The notes under the pieces: generated by a model
What the model was told of the DNA's origin: nothing
The model's input: only the letters and a program-made list of their open reading frames with translations
Database searches by the model: none
DNA from: Mytilisepta virgata
Lineage: Eukaryota > Mollusca > Bivalvia > Mytilida > Mytilidae
NCBI GenBank assembly: GCA_028015205.1
Contig: CM051514.1
Span: forward strand, 7,874,001 to 7,938,000
Direction: 5' to 3'
Length of the DNA stretch: 64,000 bases
Shown here: positions 1-10,719 of the stretch, one piece after another
How the letters are laid out: every line of letters begins with the position of its first letter
Position numbering within the stretch: the stretch's first letter is position 1
Made by a program: the position numbers and the translations under genes

Positions 1-657
1 GATCTGTGATACCAATTAAGGAATGGTAAAGATCTGTGATACCAGTTAAGGAACGGTAAGATCTATGATACCAAGTAAGGAATGGAAAATATCAATATAC
101 CAAGTAAGGAATGGTAAAGATCTGTGATACCAAGTAAGGAATGGTAAAGATCAAGATACCAATTAAGGAATGCCAAATATCTGTGATACCAGTTAAGGAA
201 TGGTAAAGATCTGTGATACCAATTAAGGAATGGTAAAGATCTGTGATACCAGTTAAGGAATGGTAAAGATCTGTGATACCAGTTAAGGAATGGTAAAGAT
301 CTGTGATACCAGTTAAGGAATGGTAAAGATCAATATACCAGTTAAGGAATGGTAAAGATCCGTTGTATCAATTAAAGGAATGATAAAGCTCTATGATACC
401 AATTAAGGAATGGTAAAGATCTGTGATACCAATTAAGGAATGATAAAGACCTGTGATACCAATTAAGGAATGGTAAAGATCAAGATACCAATTAAGGAAT
501 GGTTAAGATCTGTGATACCAGTTAAGGAACGGTAAGATCTATGATACCAAGTAAGGAATGGAAAATATCAAGATACCAAGTAAGGAATGGTAAAGATCTG
601 TGATACCAATTAAGGAATGGTAAAGATCAGGAATGGTAAAGATCTGTGATACCAGTT
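1..657. repeat. 30-bp minisatellite, about 22 copies
   Basis: Tandem units of about 30 bp reading GATCTGTGATACCAATTAAG followed by GAATGGTAAA fill the window start. Variants include GATCAAGATACC (28 bp), AAGTAAGG and AGTTAAGG in place of AATTAAGG. The array runs off the left edge, so its full length is unknown. It degenerates after about 657 into one or two broken copies near 661-700. No coding frame is kept because unit length varies between 28 and 30. Confidence 0.95.
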
Positions 658-699
658 ATTTATCATACCAATTTTGGAATGGTAAAGATTATAATCTGT

Positions 700-1257
700 A
701 ATACTAATTAAGGTCTGAACAAAGAGTAAAACATGCAATTAATTATATTTAGAAGTAGATTGAATGGATGTAAAATTTTGATTGACATTTAAATTGACTA
801 TTTTTCCCGAAAATAATCATTCTGCAAGTTGCAGCCATTGCCCTATTATAAATTATTCAAGCATTTCAGTCTTGTAATTTATATCATACTGATTGATGGT
901 TATGTTGTGTTCATTATTTTAATCTGGTTCAGATGTGTGATTTCTTCTTAATTTTAAAATCGACAAGGTAATAAAGCAGTTTAAAGAATTGCAAACTTAA
1001 TGTAAATAATGTACTCATGTACAGGCCTGAACCCTTCAAACATTTCTCACAAAGATTGAACTAAAAACGAGACAAAACACTAAAATTTATTAATCGTTTT
1101 TCGGTCAGAACAGAAAATAAATATATGTTAAAACAATGCCCAATTTTCTGAAACATGCGAGAGTATATATCGGAAAGTAAAAACAAAATAAAGAAAAATC
1201 AAAGAAAGAACATTTTAAAAAATATATGAGATGTCTTATAAAGTATATAAGATATAA
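700..1257. other. AT-rich spacer with no recognised gene
   Basis: Unique-looking AT-rich DNA between two minisatellites. I see no conserved coding segment, no tRNA-like boxes and no terminal repeats here. Confidence 0.5.
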
Positions 1258-1796
1258 TAATGTTATAACCATGGATAGCAACGTGTTATTAATAAATAGC
1301 AGTGTGTTAACCTCATATAGCAATGTTATACCCATGGATAGCAACGTGTTATTCATAAATAGCAGTGTGTTAACCTCATATAGCAATGGTATACCCATGG
1401 ATAGCAACGTTCTATTCATAAATAGCAGTGTGTTAACCTCATATAGCAATGTTATACCCATGGATAGCAACGTGTTATTCATAAATAGCAGTGTGTTAAC
1501 CTCATATAGCAATGTTATACCCATGGATAGCAACGTATTATTCATAAATAGCAGTGTGTTAACCTCATATAGCAATGTTATACCCATGGATATCAACGTG
1601 CTATTCATAAATAGCAGTGTGTTAACCTCGTATAGCAATGTTATACCCATGTATAGCAACGTGTTATTCATAAATAGCAGTGTGTTAACCTCATATAGCA
1701 ATGTTATACCCATGGATAGCAACGTGCTATTCCTAAATAGCAGTGTGTTAACCTCATATAGCAATGTTATAACCATGGATAGCAACGTCTTATTCA
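1258..1796. repeat. 63-bp minisatellite, about 8.5 copies
   Basis: Nine start points spaced exactly 63 bp (for example the CCATGG site at 1269, 1332, 1395, 1458, 1521, 1584, 1710 and 1773; CATGTA in the copy at 1647). Each unit has CCATGGATAGCAACGTG, then AATAGCAGTGTGTTAACCTC. Because 63 is a multiple of three, the array is open on both strands (217 codons on +, 230 on -), encoding 21-residue repeats such as MDSNVLFINSSVLTSYSNVI. I treat both frames as by-products of the repeat: there is no splice context or non-repetitive coding sequence on either side. Confidence 0.95.
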
Positions 1797-2264
1797 TGGC
1801 TAGAATGGCTGTTAACTGGCAAGTACCGTTTTATTTGATACCAGTAAAACACACGCCCACACATCTCTCTAATTCATAACAACTAGTTGTGGTTAAAATT
1901 TTACAATATATGAGTAATTTTAAAATTTGGGGAATGTGATTCAATGAAATAGGTCCCGTTTTTACTATAAAGTGCTAGCATTGGAGTATAGTTTAAATCC
2001 CTACAGTGACTTCCAAGAGAGGAACAGCAATAACAACGCTTTTCATTTGCTGCTTGTATTATGTTCCAGTTTTATATTTGATAATCTTCCTCTGAAGCCA
2101 AATGACCTGTTTTGGAATTGCCTAGTGCCGTGGGACGTCATAGCACATGTCCATGTAAAAAACTTGGATATATTATGAATCCTTTTTAAATGATTTTCTA
2201 ATTTCAAATTCCTTTTGTTCTTGGAAATCCTAGTATGCATCACTTTTGTAACCATTTGAATAAT
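1797..2264. other. Spacer with no recognised gene
   Basis: Non-repetitive AT-rich sequence with short open frames on both strands that show no family resemblance. Nothing else seen. Confidence 0.45.
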
Positions 2265-2830
2265 TATCTCCGAAAATGATGTTTGTCACAGTGACATTGC
2301 CGTTTTGACCAGACAAAATGATTCTTGTCACAGTGACATTGCCGTTTTGACCAGACAAAATGATTCTTGTCACAGAGACATTGCCGTTTTTGACCAGACA
2401 AAATGATTCTTGTCACAGTGACATTGCCGTTTTGACCAGACAAAATGATTCTTGTCACAGAGACATTGCCGTTTTTGACCAGACAAAATGATTCTTGTCA
2501 CAGAGACATTGCCGTTTCTGACCAGACAAAATGATTCTTGTCACAGTGACATTGCCGTTTTGACCAGACAAAATGATTCTTGTCACAGAGACATTGCCGT
2601 TTTTGACCAGACAAAATGATTCTTGTCACAGAGACATTGCCGTTTTTGACCAGACAAAATGATTCTTGTCACAGTGACATTGCCGTTTTGACCAGACAAA
2701 ATGATTCTTGTCACAGAGACATTGCCGTATTTGACCAGACAAAATAATGTTTGTCACAGTGACATTGCCGTTTTTGACCAGACAAAATAATGTTTGTCAC
2801 AATTACATTGCCGTTTTTGACCAGACAAAA
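2265..2830. repeat. 43/44-bp minisatellite, 13 copies
   Basis: Thirteen copies of a unit reading AAATGATTCTTGTCACAG, then TGACATTGCCG and TTTTGACCAGAC. Two variants alternate: one with CACAGTGACA (palindromic TGTCAC-a-GTGACA) usually followed by four Ts, and one with CACAGAGACA usually followed by five Ts. From about 2410 the variants follow a three-unit order (palindromic, non-palindromic, non-palindromic), giving a higher-order period near 130 bp. Confidence 0.93.
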
Positions 2831-3273
2831 TGAAAATCACTACATAAATTTGTCATTCATACTTATCAGATGTTATCAATTAATTTCTTAATAAGGACAT
2901 TGTAAAAGACATTTCTTAAAACTATGAACTTTATCGAAAAAATGTTACAGAAGAAAAGTATATAATTTTTTTTAGATTGAAATAAAAACACTGCTAAATT
3001 CTAATTTGGAAAGAATCATGAAATTTCCCAGTTTTGTTATATGGAGTGCTCTCTGACATCCATCGGGCCTCAGCCAATTCTGAAACAGGCTTTTTGACAT
3101 CAGAGGGTTCGGAGCAATTTGTTATGTACATTGACCCCAACTCCGACTGATACCTTATTAATGGTGTCGCCAGTAGACTCAATTTACCATGTTTACAATC
3201 ATCAAATTTTCAGCTGATGCCGACAAATATTAAAATTCAATTCTGTTATCTCCTAATTCTGCTTTGTTTACAG

Positions 3274-3409
3274 GTCACACTACATGCAACGTCATTTACA
3301 CTAACAGCTATGACGATAGACAGATACCATGCTATTGTTCATCCACTGAGTTCCATGAACTGGCGGAATAAGAAAATATCAACTATCACCTGCATTCTTG
3401 TTTGGGGAT
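3274..3409 (+). CDS. Peptide GPCR, internal exon (TM3 to TM4)
   Basis: Internal coding exon of a rhodopsin-family (class A) G-protein-coupled receptor in the plasma membrane. The acceptor is TTTGTTTACAG just before 3274 and the donor GTAAGT begins at 3410. Its 136 bp encode the end of TM3, with TLTAMTIDRYHAIVHPL containing the DRY motif, then intracellular loop 2 and the start of TM4 (ITCILVWG). It ends in phase 1 and joins in frame to the exon at 5885. The TM3 context (ATSFTLTAM, then DRY and AIVHPL) resembles the galanin / allatostatin-A / kisspeptin receptor group; that assignment is from memory. Exons for the N-terminus, TM1 and TM2 are not seen upstream in this window, so they lie beyond the left edge. 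Confidence 0.88.
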
Positions 3410-3427
3410 GTAAGTTTTAATATCTTA

Positions 3428-3955
3428 AAAGTGTTTATAAAAAAGACAAATATACCTAAGGAGCAATAAAAAAAACTCAATCCATTGGAGGGACAAACCC
3501 GGGAAGACAAATGAACAATCACAAACACAACAAATAAACACAGAAAACTAAAACAAATGAACAACACGAACTCCTATAAAAACCAGTAGTGAAGCCAGGT
3601 GCTCCGGAAGGGTAAGCAGTTCCTGCTCCGTATACGGCACCCGTCGTGAAGTTCAACAAAGTCAATCCGGGGGAAGTCACAAATCGGTGGAGGCACATGA
3701 AAGGTTACGACAGTGGGAACAGGTCCAACATCCTCTTAGATATTGGAACACTGTAATGGTCAATCAATTCGTGATGACGACCGTAAAATTTCCTAAGTGA
3801 TGACATCAACTTATCCCTGATAAAACCCTGGTTAAGAAGCTTTTGTGACAGCAGTAATCCTCTTTGTCGAAAGTCAGGGTAACTGACGCATGCCCTTTAA
3901 AATCGGAGATGCTGAGAAACGTAGACGCCATATGCAGGCGATGCTGGTATATTAA
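3428..3955 (-). pseudogene. Retroelement reverse transcriptase C-terminus and 3' tail
   Basis: Read on the minus strand, about 3720-3870 encodes an intact RT C-terminal end: LSQKLLNQGFIRDKLMSSLR, then KFYGRHHELIDHY and a stop after LDLFPLS. Downstream comes a 3' tail containing CTTCACGACGGGTGCCG and ACCCTTCCGGAGCACC. The same peptide and tail occur at 16.4-16.8 kb on the + strand and, tail only, near 19.5 kb. It sits in the receptor intron just after the donor site, antisense to the gene. The family is probably Penelope-like, judged from the better RT fragment at 16 kb; 5' truncated and not functional. Confidence 0.7.
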
Positions 3956-4287
3956 ATTAAGGTAAGACATACTCAGGTATTAACTGTGTTGAGTAAAATT
4001 AAATACAGGCATTTAAAAGTTTGTCGAAATAGTGGGTAATGCCACGCTTCCAGCACGCTAAAGATTGCTTCTGTAGTTTTCGAGTAGGCTAATGGTTGCT
4101 ATAAAAGGCTAAATGATTCGATCCTACCCAACCACCCGTCCTTTTCTAGTGGCACTCAAAATCGGTCGCCTTTATGTCCCGTACCACCCATATTTGAAAT
4201 GTGTTTGATAAATTTATGAACTGGTTCTCGTCCTGAAAAGCTTTTCAATGTAAAATCGAGAGAGCATATTTTCCCCGCCAAATTATG

Positions 4288-4383
4288 TTTAATATATAAT
4301 ATTGCTTATTTTCAGTTTGTTGTTTTATTGTTTTATAACAATAAAATCAAACAAACTGAAAATAAGCAGTATTATATATTAAA
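4288..4383. repeat. 96-bp near-perfect palindrome
   Basis: Sequence from TTTAATATATAATA to TATTATATATTAAA folds on itself, with arms of about 46 bp containing CTTATTTTCAGTTTGTT and its complement, around a 4-nt centre. It lies in the receptor intron. It could be a small fold-back MITE; no clear target duplication was found. Confidence 0.8.
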
Positions 4384-4778
4384 TATCATTCTGTCTTTGA
4401 TCTGCGTAAAATTTAAAACATCAATTTTATAAAACATTATTACACCTGTCACAATCCATTTTGCATTTAGTTTATTTAAATAATGATTTTTTTTAAATGA
4501 AGAATGCCAAACACGTGTCTTTTATAGTTTTGTAAATTGACGTGAATGCCTACATTGTTCTACATAGGTATCAATATCTAAAACATAACTGAAAGGGACG
4601 TATATATATAAATCCAGGAAGACAAATTAGTCAATATACAGACTATAGACAAGTAACCAATAGTTTGATCTTAAACAGCCAACTGCGTCTTGTTTAATCT
4701 TACTTCGTCTTTGTTTTTGCGTTACCATATTTTCAGTCAAAATCAAGCGAACAAGATCGAATGAAGAAATGTTATCTT

Positions 4779-5130
4779 GCAGTCAATCAAGATCGGTCAA
4801 GACAAGTTTAGAGCATTTCAGTCAATCAAGATCGGACAAGACAAGTGTAGTAAATTTCAGTCAATCAAGATCGGTCAAGACAATTTTAGAGCATTTCTGT
4901 CAATCAAGATCGGTCGAGACAATTTTAGAGCATTTCAGTCAATCAACACCGGTCAAGACAAGTGTAGAGCATTTCAGTCTATCAAGATCGGTCGAGAAAA
5001 ATTTAAAACATTTCCGTCAATCAAGATCGGTCAAGACAAGTGTAGAGCATTTCAGTCATTCAAGATCGGTCAAGACAACTTTAGAGCATTTCAGTCAATC
5101 ACGATCGGTCAAGACATGTTTATTGAAAAA
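4779..5130. repeat. 39-bp minisatellite, 9 copies
   Basis: Nine units of 39 bp: CAGTCAATCAAGATCGGTCA, then AGACAAGTTTAGAGCATTT. The unit length is a multiple of three, so two + strand frames stay open (125 and 129 codons; 13-residue repeat such as SQSRSVKTSLEHF). It lies in the receptor intron between 3410 and 5884. No splice sites frame it as an exon and the open frames are explained by the repeat. Confidence 0.93.
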
Positions 5131-5631
5131 AAAAGAATGGAACAGCATTGGTAATTAAGTCTTACATAATTTTTGATCAGCTAGGTGTACTAAATCTAGA
5201 TTTATTATAAAATATCAATTTATAAGGCTTTAGTGAATCAATAATCTCTTTTCCCCAAAATAACACTCTAAGATATAGGTATCATATATACACAAGGAGA
5301 AAATACAACAAACATTGTGTTAGTTATTTTGATGGAAATTATGTTAGAAAGACTTGCATAATTTAAAATAACATTCAGTTATTTTGTTGGGAAAATTTAT
5401 TTTTGGCCTCATCGAGCAAGGTTTCTCACTCAATGAAGATCGTGTGGTGACCACTAGATGTTTATTATTTGGTCTGTTCGGACATGGGATGTCGTCTTCT
5501 CGGCATTTTAATCCATATCAGTTCTTTCTAATTTTCATTTATTTTTGCATCAATCAATCCCGAAAAAAAATATAGGTTAGAAAAATCCGAACTGCTATCA
5601 AACAATCACAATTATTCATTAGCTAGCATAC

Positions 5632-5788
5632 AATGAGAAACCAGAGTGAGTTATCTTTTCCTAACTAATGTAGGTAAGGGAGATAATTAAATTCTCTCCC
5701 TTCTGTCCTGGGGCTAAAAGGGAGACAAATTTATTATCTCCTTTACCTACATTGGTTAGGAAACAATAACTCACTCTGGTTTCTCATT
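5632..5788. mobile_element. 157-bp fold-back MITE
   Basis: Two inverted arms of about 60 bp, beginning AATGAGAAACCAGAGTGAG and ending with its complement, with CCTAAC-AATGTAGGTAA paired further in and a loop around 5700-5725. It is about 100 bp upstream of the receptor exon at 5885. No unambiguous target duplication is visible. Confidence 0.75.
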
Positions 5789-5884
5789 ACTGACAATTTT
5801 AGAGAAAAATTTTCCGAAATGATTAATATTTTTGTTTATATCAAATTGTTATTTTTTGATAAGGTAAAATATATCTATTTTTAG

Positions 5885-6099
5885 TTGCATTTGTAATATC
5901 AATACCATTCCTGTTGTACCATGAAACAACTGTTGACACAGATGAACACATCTATTGCCAGGAGGCGTGGCCTAACGAGACCTTGGGAAAAGTTATATTG
6001 ATTATAGTAACTGGCACGAATTATGTTTTACCATTAACTATTATAGTAATATGTTACTATCAGATCTTACGTAATTTATGGAAAGGATACAGGCGAAAG
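5885..6099 (+). CDS. Peptide GPCR, internal exon (TM4 to TM5)
   Basis: Follows an acceptor ATCTATTTTTAG and ends at donor GTTAGT (6100). The 215 bp enter in phase 1 and leave in phase 0. They encode the rest of TM4 (FVISIPFLLY), extracellular loop 2 with the Cys expected to form the conserved disulfide to TM3 (HIYCQEAWPN), then TM5 (VLPLTIIVICYYQIL) and the first basic part of loop 3 (LWKGYRRK). The YC-EAWP loop 2 signature again suits galanin / kisspeptin / allatostatin-A-like receptors. An Asn-Glu-Thr sequon (NET) sits in loop 2. Confidence 0.9.
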
Positions 6100-6546
6100 G
6101 TTAGTATATGCAAAATCATAACATAACTCCATAATATGTATAATTACACCTTATATAAAATCTTGGATTCTGATTGGTTAATTGCCGGTGTATTTCTTGC
6201 ATATCTTTGCAATTTAAATGAACTTTCCGTGGATAAACACGATTTCACGCTCTACCAGGGTATATGCAAAAGCATATATACACTTTTTACCCTTGACATA
6301 CATTTTTACCCTCGCGAGCCGAAGCGCGCAAGCATTCATTTCAATAGTTCAAAAATTTAACACGACTTTATAAACGAACAAATAGGGGTATGTATCAAAC
6401 TGGCATCATCTTTTAAGATATATTTTTTTAAATGAACGTATAGGAGTTGATAACTAACACTACTCAGAACACAAAAAGTCAGCAATGAAATAAAAACAAT
6501 TAAATGGGCTAAGGCAAAATGTTAATAGTGATATATATCATTTCAG

Positions 6547-7014
6547 AAAAGTAGATCTGGTAATTCAGCAATATCTAGTGAATCACAGACAAGGAGAAAA
6601 AAGAGAATGACCCGGATGGTAGCTGTTATAATATTACTGTTTGCTACATTCTGGTTCCCGGCTCATGTGCTCAATATCTATACGAAACTTTATCCGGAAT
6701 TTCCGAAAACCGAACCTATATATATTATCAAACTACTAGCACATACATTATCATATGCAAATTCTTGTGTCAATCCCTTCATCTACGCTTTTCTGAATGA
6801 TAGATTTAAGAAATCATTTGTAAAAACATTCCCATCTATGAGTTATTGGTTTCCGTGCATGCGCAATATTATTGAAGAACTGGAACACACCCGCGTGACA
6901 AATATGGTAGATCAAGCTATCCAGGCCGGAGCAGACGATAACGATAATGACCATGTCGAAGAGAACTATAATCATATACAAATGCATAAAATGCAAGAAA
7001 CATGTCTTCTGTAA
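6547..7014 (+). CDS. Peptide GPCR, terminal exon (TM6, TM7, tail)
   Basis: Acceptor TATCATTTCAG before 6547, phase 0, stop codon TAA at 7012-7014; 155 codons. It encodes a Ser- and Arg-rich end of intracellular loop 3, TM6 with FWFP at the usual CWxP position, extracellular loop 3, TM7 with NSCVNPFIY (NPxxY), helix 8 (FLNDRFKKSF) and an acidic cytoplasmic tail with a Cys (WFPCM) that could be palmitoylated. Together the three exons give TM3-TM7 of one receptor that would couple a neuropeptide-like ligand to G proteins. The exact ligand cannot be named from the sequence alone. Confidence 0.92.
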   Translation, partial: KSRSGNSAISSESQTRRKKRMTRMVAVIILLFATFWFPAHVLNIYTKLYPEFPKTEPIYIIKLLAHTLSYANSCVNPFIYAFLNDRFKKSFVKTFPSMSYWFPCMRNIIEELEHTRVTNMVDQAIQAGADDNDNDHVEENYNHIQMHKMQETCLL

Positions 7015-7325
7015 AAGGAAAACAGTTTTAACCAATATAGTAGGACATTAAAACAACGTAGGTGCTAATAACAGTATTTCAGTAGTTTTTCAGTATAAAT
7101 TCTAGGATGCTAAATTAGTAAAATTGCCAAAATAGTTTTACTTTTTTTGTAAGAGAGTACGTGTTATTTTTCCATTTGGTTCGTTTTAACAAATGTAGAT
7201 ATATAAATTGAGTTGACTCTTGATGTTTAATTTTTGTGAGAATTTCGGAATTAAAATGTACATGCAATACATAACCGTTTATAATGCAATCAGACTTCAT
7301 AAATGAGTTTTTTCTGTGAAAGATA

Positions 7326-7331
7326 AATAAA
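7326..7331 (+). terminator. Candidate polyadenylation signal of the GPCR
   Basis: AATAAA about 310 bp after the receptor stop codon; a plausible end of the 3' UTR. Weak alone, because AT-rich DNA makes such hexamers by chance. Confidence 0.4.
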
Positions 7332-7349
7332 AGTTGGTCTTGCTCAATT

Positions 7350-9004
7350 TCTAGTTTTCTCTACGACACAAATCATATCAGCTTGATTTACTTCGTCTTG
7401 CGTTTTATAGACGATGAAAAGCACTATATATTATCTATGGAAGTCTGTGGAATATTAAGCTGTGTTAAAGCGACATATTTTATTACTCAAGTGTGATGAC
7501 AGTACTAGAATTGTCTTGTCGGTTTTCAGTATGTGCCACCTGCTAGGTTGCTAGGTTCGGGAGTTACACTTTAATTTTTGTAGCAACCTGCCATTGTTGT
7601 AGAAACACAAAAAATAAAACTCAGATGGTCAGAATATTGTGGAAGTATCAATAAAACGTAAATACAATTCATTATTAAAAAGTATATGTTATCTGTAGTA
7701 AACTTTTCTGTCGCTGCTAAACGGATATCAGATATAGCCAGTTCCACATTTGGCAATAATGATTTAATTAAGCTGTATGTTCATATTGATCATGATGAGA
7801 CAACTTCTATTCCACGTTTTCGGGAAAAAAAATTATTGATAATTATAGATTGTAGGGCTCGCAAAATGTTAATAAATTTTTTTGTTTCTGTTTAACCCTG
7901 TTACACTGCATTTTTTTTTAAATTCTTGATTTTTGGTGGAAGGATTTTTGAAATGACAAGGTTAGCGTTTGAATTCCATACAAATCACGCAATATCTTTC
8001 AAACCATTTGGACTCTATAAGAACATAGGTAAAATGACGTAGGGGTAAATATTAATTAAGAATTTAATGCTTTTTTTTTTGTAGTTTAATTGGCGTGTAA
8101 AAGCGTTGATTGAAGCACATTTTGTTAAAATGCCACCGCCTTTACAACCCTATGAAGGCCTATAATTACAACGTAAAGCAACGTTAAACATTTAAGGATG
8201 ATCGCTGGTCTAATAGGAAATAAACAGGATTTGAAATAGGTGTTTTAGTTTGAGAGAACATATGAATATTAAACAAATAAGCAAGAAAAAAATATAGGTT
8301 CATGTGCTCATTTTAGAGCTATAAGGCCTTCAAAATTTGTAGGAAATGGGGGTTTCTCTGGATTTTTCATTGACTTTCCATTGACAACTTCAGTCTCTCA
8401 AAAATGTATGAAAAAATAAAAAGTAGTTCATAAAATTTTGTCAAATACCATTTTAAGGTATATATGATTGAATTATAGTAGAAAAAGTGGGGGTTCATGG
8501 GCAAAAAATTTCATGTTTAAGAAATGGATAAAACCCGAGGATTCCGAAAATCTGACAAAAAGACCAAAACATGACCAGCGAGCATCAGTAATGTATTCAA
8601 ATTATTTCGCAGGGATATTTAATTTAAATTTGTAACGTTGTAACGGCTAAGTGATGTCATGGCCTTTTAGCCAAGGTTTTTTTCATCGTGTAATGAAAAG
8701 TTGTTCATTTAGACCACGTAATTCTTATCAGCCAATCATATTTTACGAATTCAGTGAAATTCATTTCAAATGTAATTATTGAAACAACAACCTCGACACA
8801 GTATTCAAAGGGTAGAAAAAGTGGTCGTCACACAGCCACCCATATAGGGCATATGCGCACACTTTGTAGAACAAGTTATTTATCTTGGTCCAATAAGGAA
8901 CTTTGTGCAAACATTTCACCGAAATAACAAAATATTTTAACTAAACTACTAGTATTTCACTTCAAAATAGATAAACAACTGAAAAGAAGTATATATATAT
9001 ATAT
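7350..9004. other. Intergenic AT-rich DNA, possible 390-bp element
   Basis: No gene seen. A possible element at about 8197-8586 is bounded by imperfect 14-bp inverted repeats (GATGATCGCTGGTC and the complement of GACCAGCGAGCATC, one mismatch). No second copy lies in the window, so its status is uncertain. Confidence 0.3.
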
Positions 9005-10718
9005 AGATTCTCCTTCAGGTATGAGTGACTTATGAAATTTATCCACCCGAGATAGTTAAATTTTTGATTTTCAACACGCGAGCTTTTAGCGAGCTTGTAA
9101 AAACCTAAAATTTAACTATCGAGGGTGTAGAAATTCTATAACTCACGAGTAAATTGAAGGAGAATATGTTTCTCCTATGATTTTCAACAAAAATCTCAAG
9201 AAAATGCCGTTGCAACGCATTTTGTTAACATGATCGCCATTTCGGAACTTCTCTAGTTTATTTTTCAATAAACGTAAAAAAAAAAAACAGCGGGAGTTCC
9301 CATGCGGAGATTTAATCACCCGGAAGTGGTTAAAAATCTATAATACTAAATTTACGAATTAGCCGCATAGGCGCCGAAATGCGTGGTTTAAAATAAACGA
9401 TGTATGGTTCAGATTATAAAGGTTATTATCGGATTTGACAATCTGCATTTATAAATTTAAACTGCAGTTTTATTTATGTGCAAATGGAATTTTTATGCAC
9501 TTTTCCGATATGAATTCTCCCAACATATCCTTTAGAAAGTTCTCGAATGCACCATTTTAACATATTGATTTAAATAAATAAGTATGCACATATTTTAAAT
9601 GTCTTACTGTTTGAAATTACGGAAAAAAGAATAAAACAAATTAAAAACATTCTCCTTCGAGTGGGATGTTTCCGCTTCATGTATTGTTTTTCTACAATAA
9701 CCAATTTCTCCTAACTGTAAAGGTTATGAACTTTGAAGATTATGAAGAAGTAAGGTAAAGTTCAGAGGAATTCTTAACTGTTTTTTGGATTGCTCGGATG
9801 CTTACCTTGCACAAAGTGATAAAACCAACCATTAACTATTTTCACATTATTTGTTATTTGACCTGTCTAAATATATCTCTACCATACAATTCTCTGTAAG
9901 CCCTAGATAAAAATATTTTTAACAAATGGTCATCTTTATCATTAACGGCGAAATTGATCTCGGACATCTTTGATAAATATAAACGTGGACAGCACACGCA
10001 GCCACACACTAAAAATGCTTTTATCGTCTGATTATTGGATATATTTGTGAATTAAGCCTCACTTGCCCTGCCCATGATGGCAATGGAACAATTGGAACAA
10101 TTATTTTCCAAAAATTTGCAATACCAAACTCACGGCATCTTTTGAAAAATTCATCCGCCACCGTAAGGAAATGTTTACTTTCATATTTATTCTGAAGGAA
10201 AAAGGTAATGCACTATGAAATGTGTATTAAATGAACTTTTCATCAAGTTCCAGTTCAGAATTAATTTTAACAATAAAAATATTGACAATTTATGTGGTTG
10301 TGTTTTCGTCATAGATTTTGACTTCGATGGAACCTTAAGGTCCATTTTGGTAATTCTACGTGGCATACAGTCTACTTCATCAGTGGATACATCTTCGGTA
10401 GTAAAGAACAGCCGCATATGACAATTGGGTCGCGTTGACCTACATTTCACGCTTCATTGACTTTGGTTAAAGTTTGCATTAACATCCATTTCTGGAATAC
10501 TACATCATATATAGACATGAAACTATCAGTTGATACCACTTACTTGACAAGAAAGTTTATGGGAAGCAAACCACAACATCCATATTGAGTTCCTGTTCCA
10601 TAAATAACATGGCCGCAACAACTTTTTATAGTCAATATGGCCACCATAAAAAAAATGGTTATTTTCCCGCGCCCGCGCGGGTTCAATGTCTAGTATTATG
10701 TATTTTTAGGAGAAATTA
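9005..10718. mobile_element. Fold-back element interrupted by a Helitron
   Basis: Begins AGATTCTCCTTCAGG. Positions 9005-9167 are a long imperfect hairpin whose right arm ends GAAGGAGAATATG; the arms contain CCGAGATAGTTAAATTTT and its complement. The body continues to 9336, is split by the Helitron at 9337-10693, and resumes at 10694 with TATTATGTATTTTT then AGGAGAAAT. Two unsplit relatives lie in 20548-21220. Compared with them, this copy has lost about 26 bp after TATTATGTATTTTT. Confidence 0.82.
9337..10693 (+). mobile_element. Non-autonomous canonical Helitron, copy 1 (1357 bp)
   Basis: Starts TCTATAATACTAAATTTACG after an A and ends CTAG before a T, the A|TC...CTRR|T rule of canonical Helitrons. 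A 16-nt GC-rich hairpin (CCCGCGC, 2-nt loop, GCGCGGG) ends 8 nt before CTAG, as expected for a Helitron 3' terminus. It sits inside the fold-back element that is found unoccupied at 20867/20868 and 21171/21172. No Rep or helicase coding remains. The copy at 25400-26798 aligns along the whole length. Confidence 0.9.
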
Positions 10719-10719
10719 G

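Noticed and set aside
1..2830. CRISPR-like arrays in the 30-, 43- and 63-bp repeats
   Set aside because: Units are back-to-back with no unique spacers, and the genome is animal.
4769..5158. 129- and 125-codon frames as a Ser/Lys-rich protein
   Set aside because: Open frames follow from a 39-bp repeat; two overlapping frames are equally open and neither has non-repetitive coding sequence.
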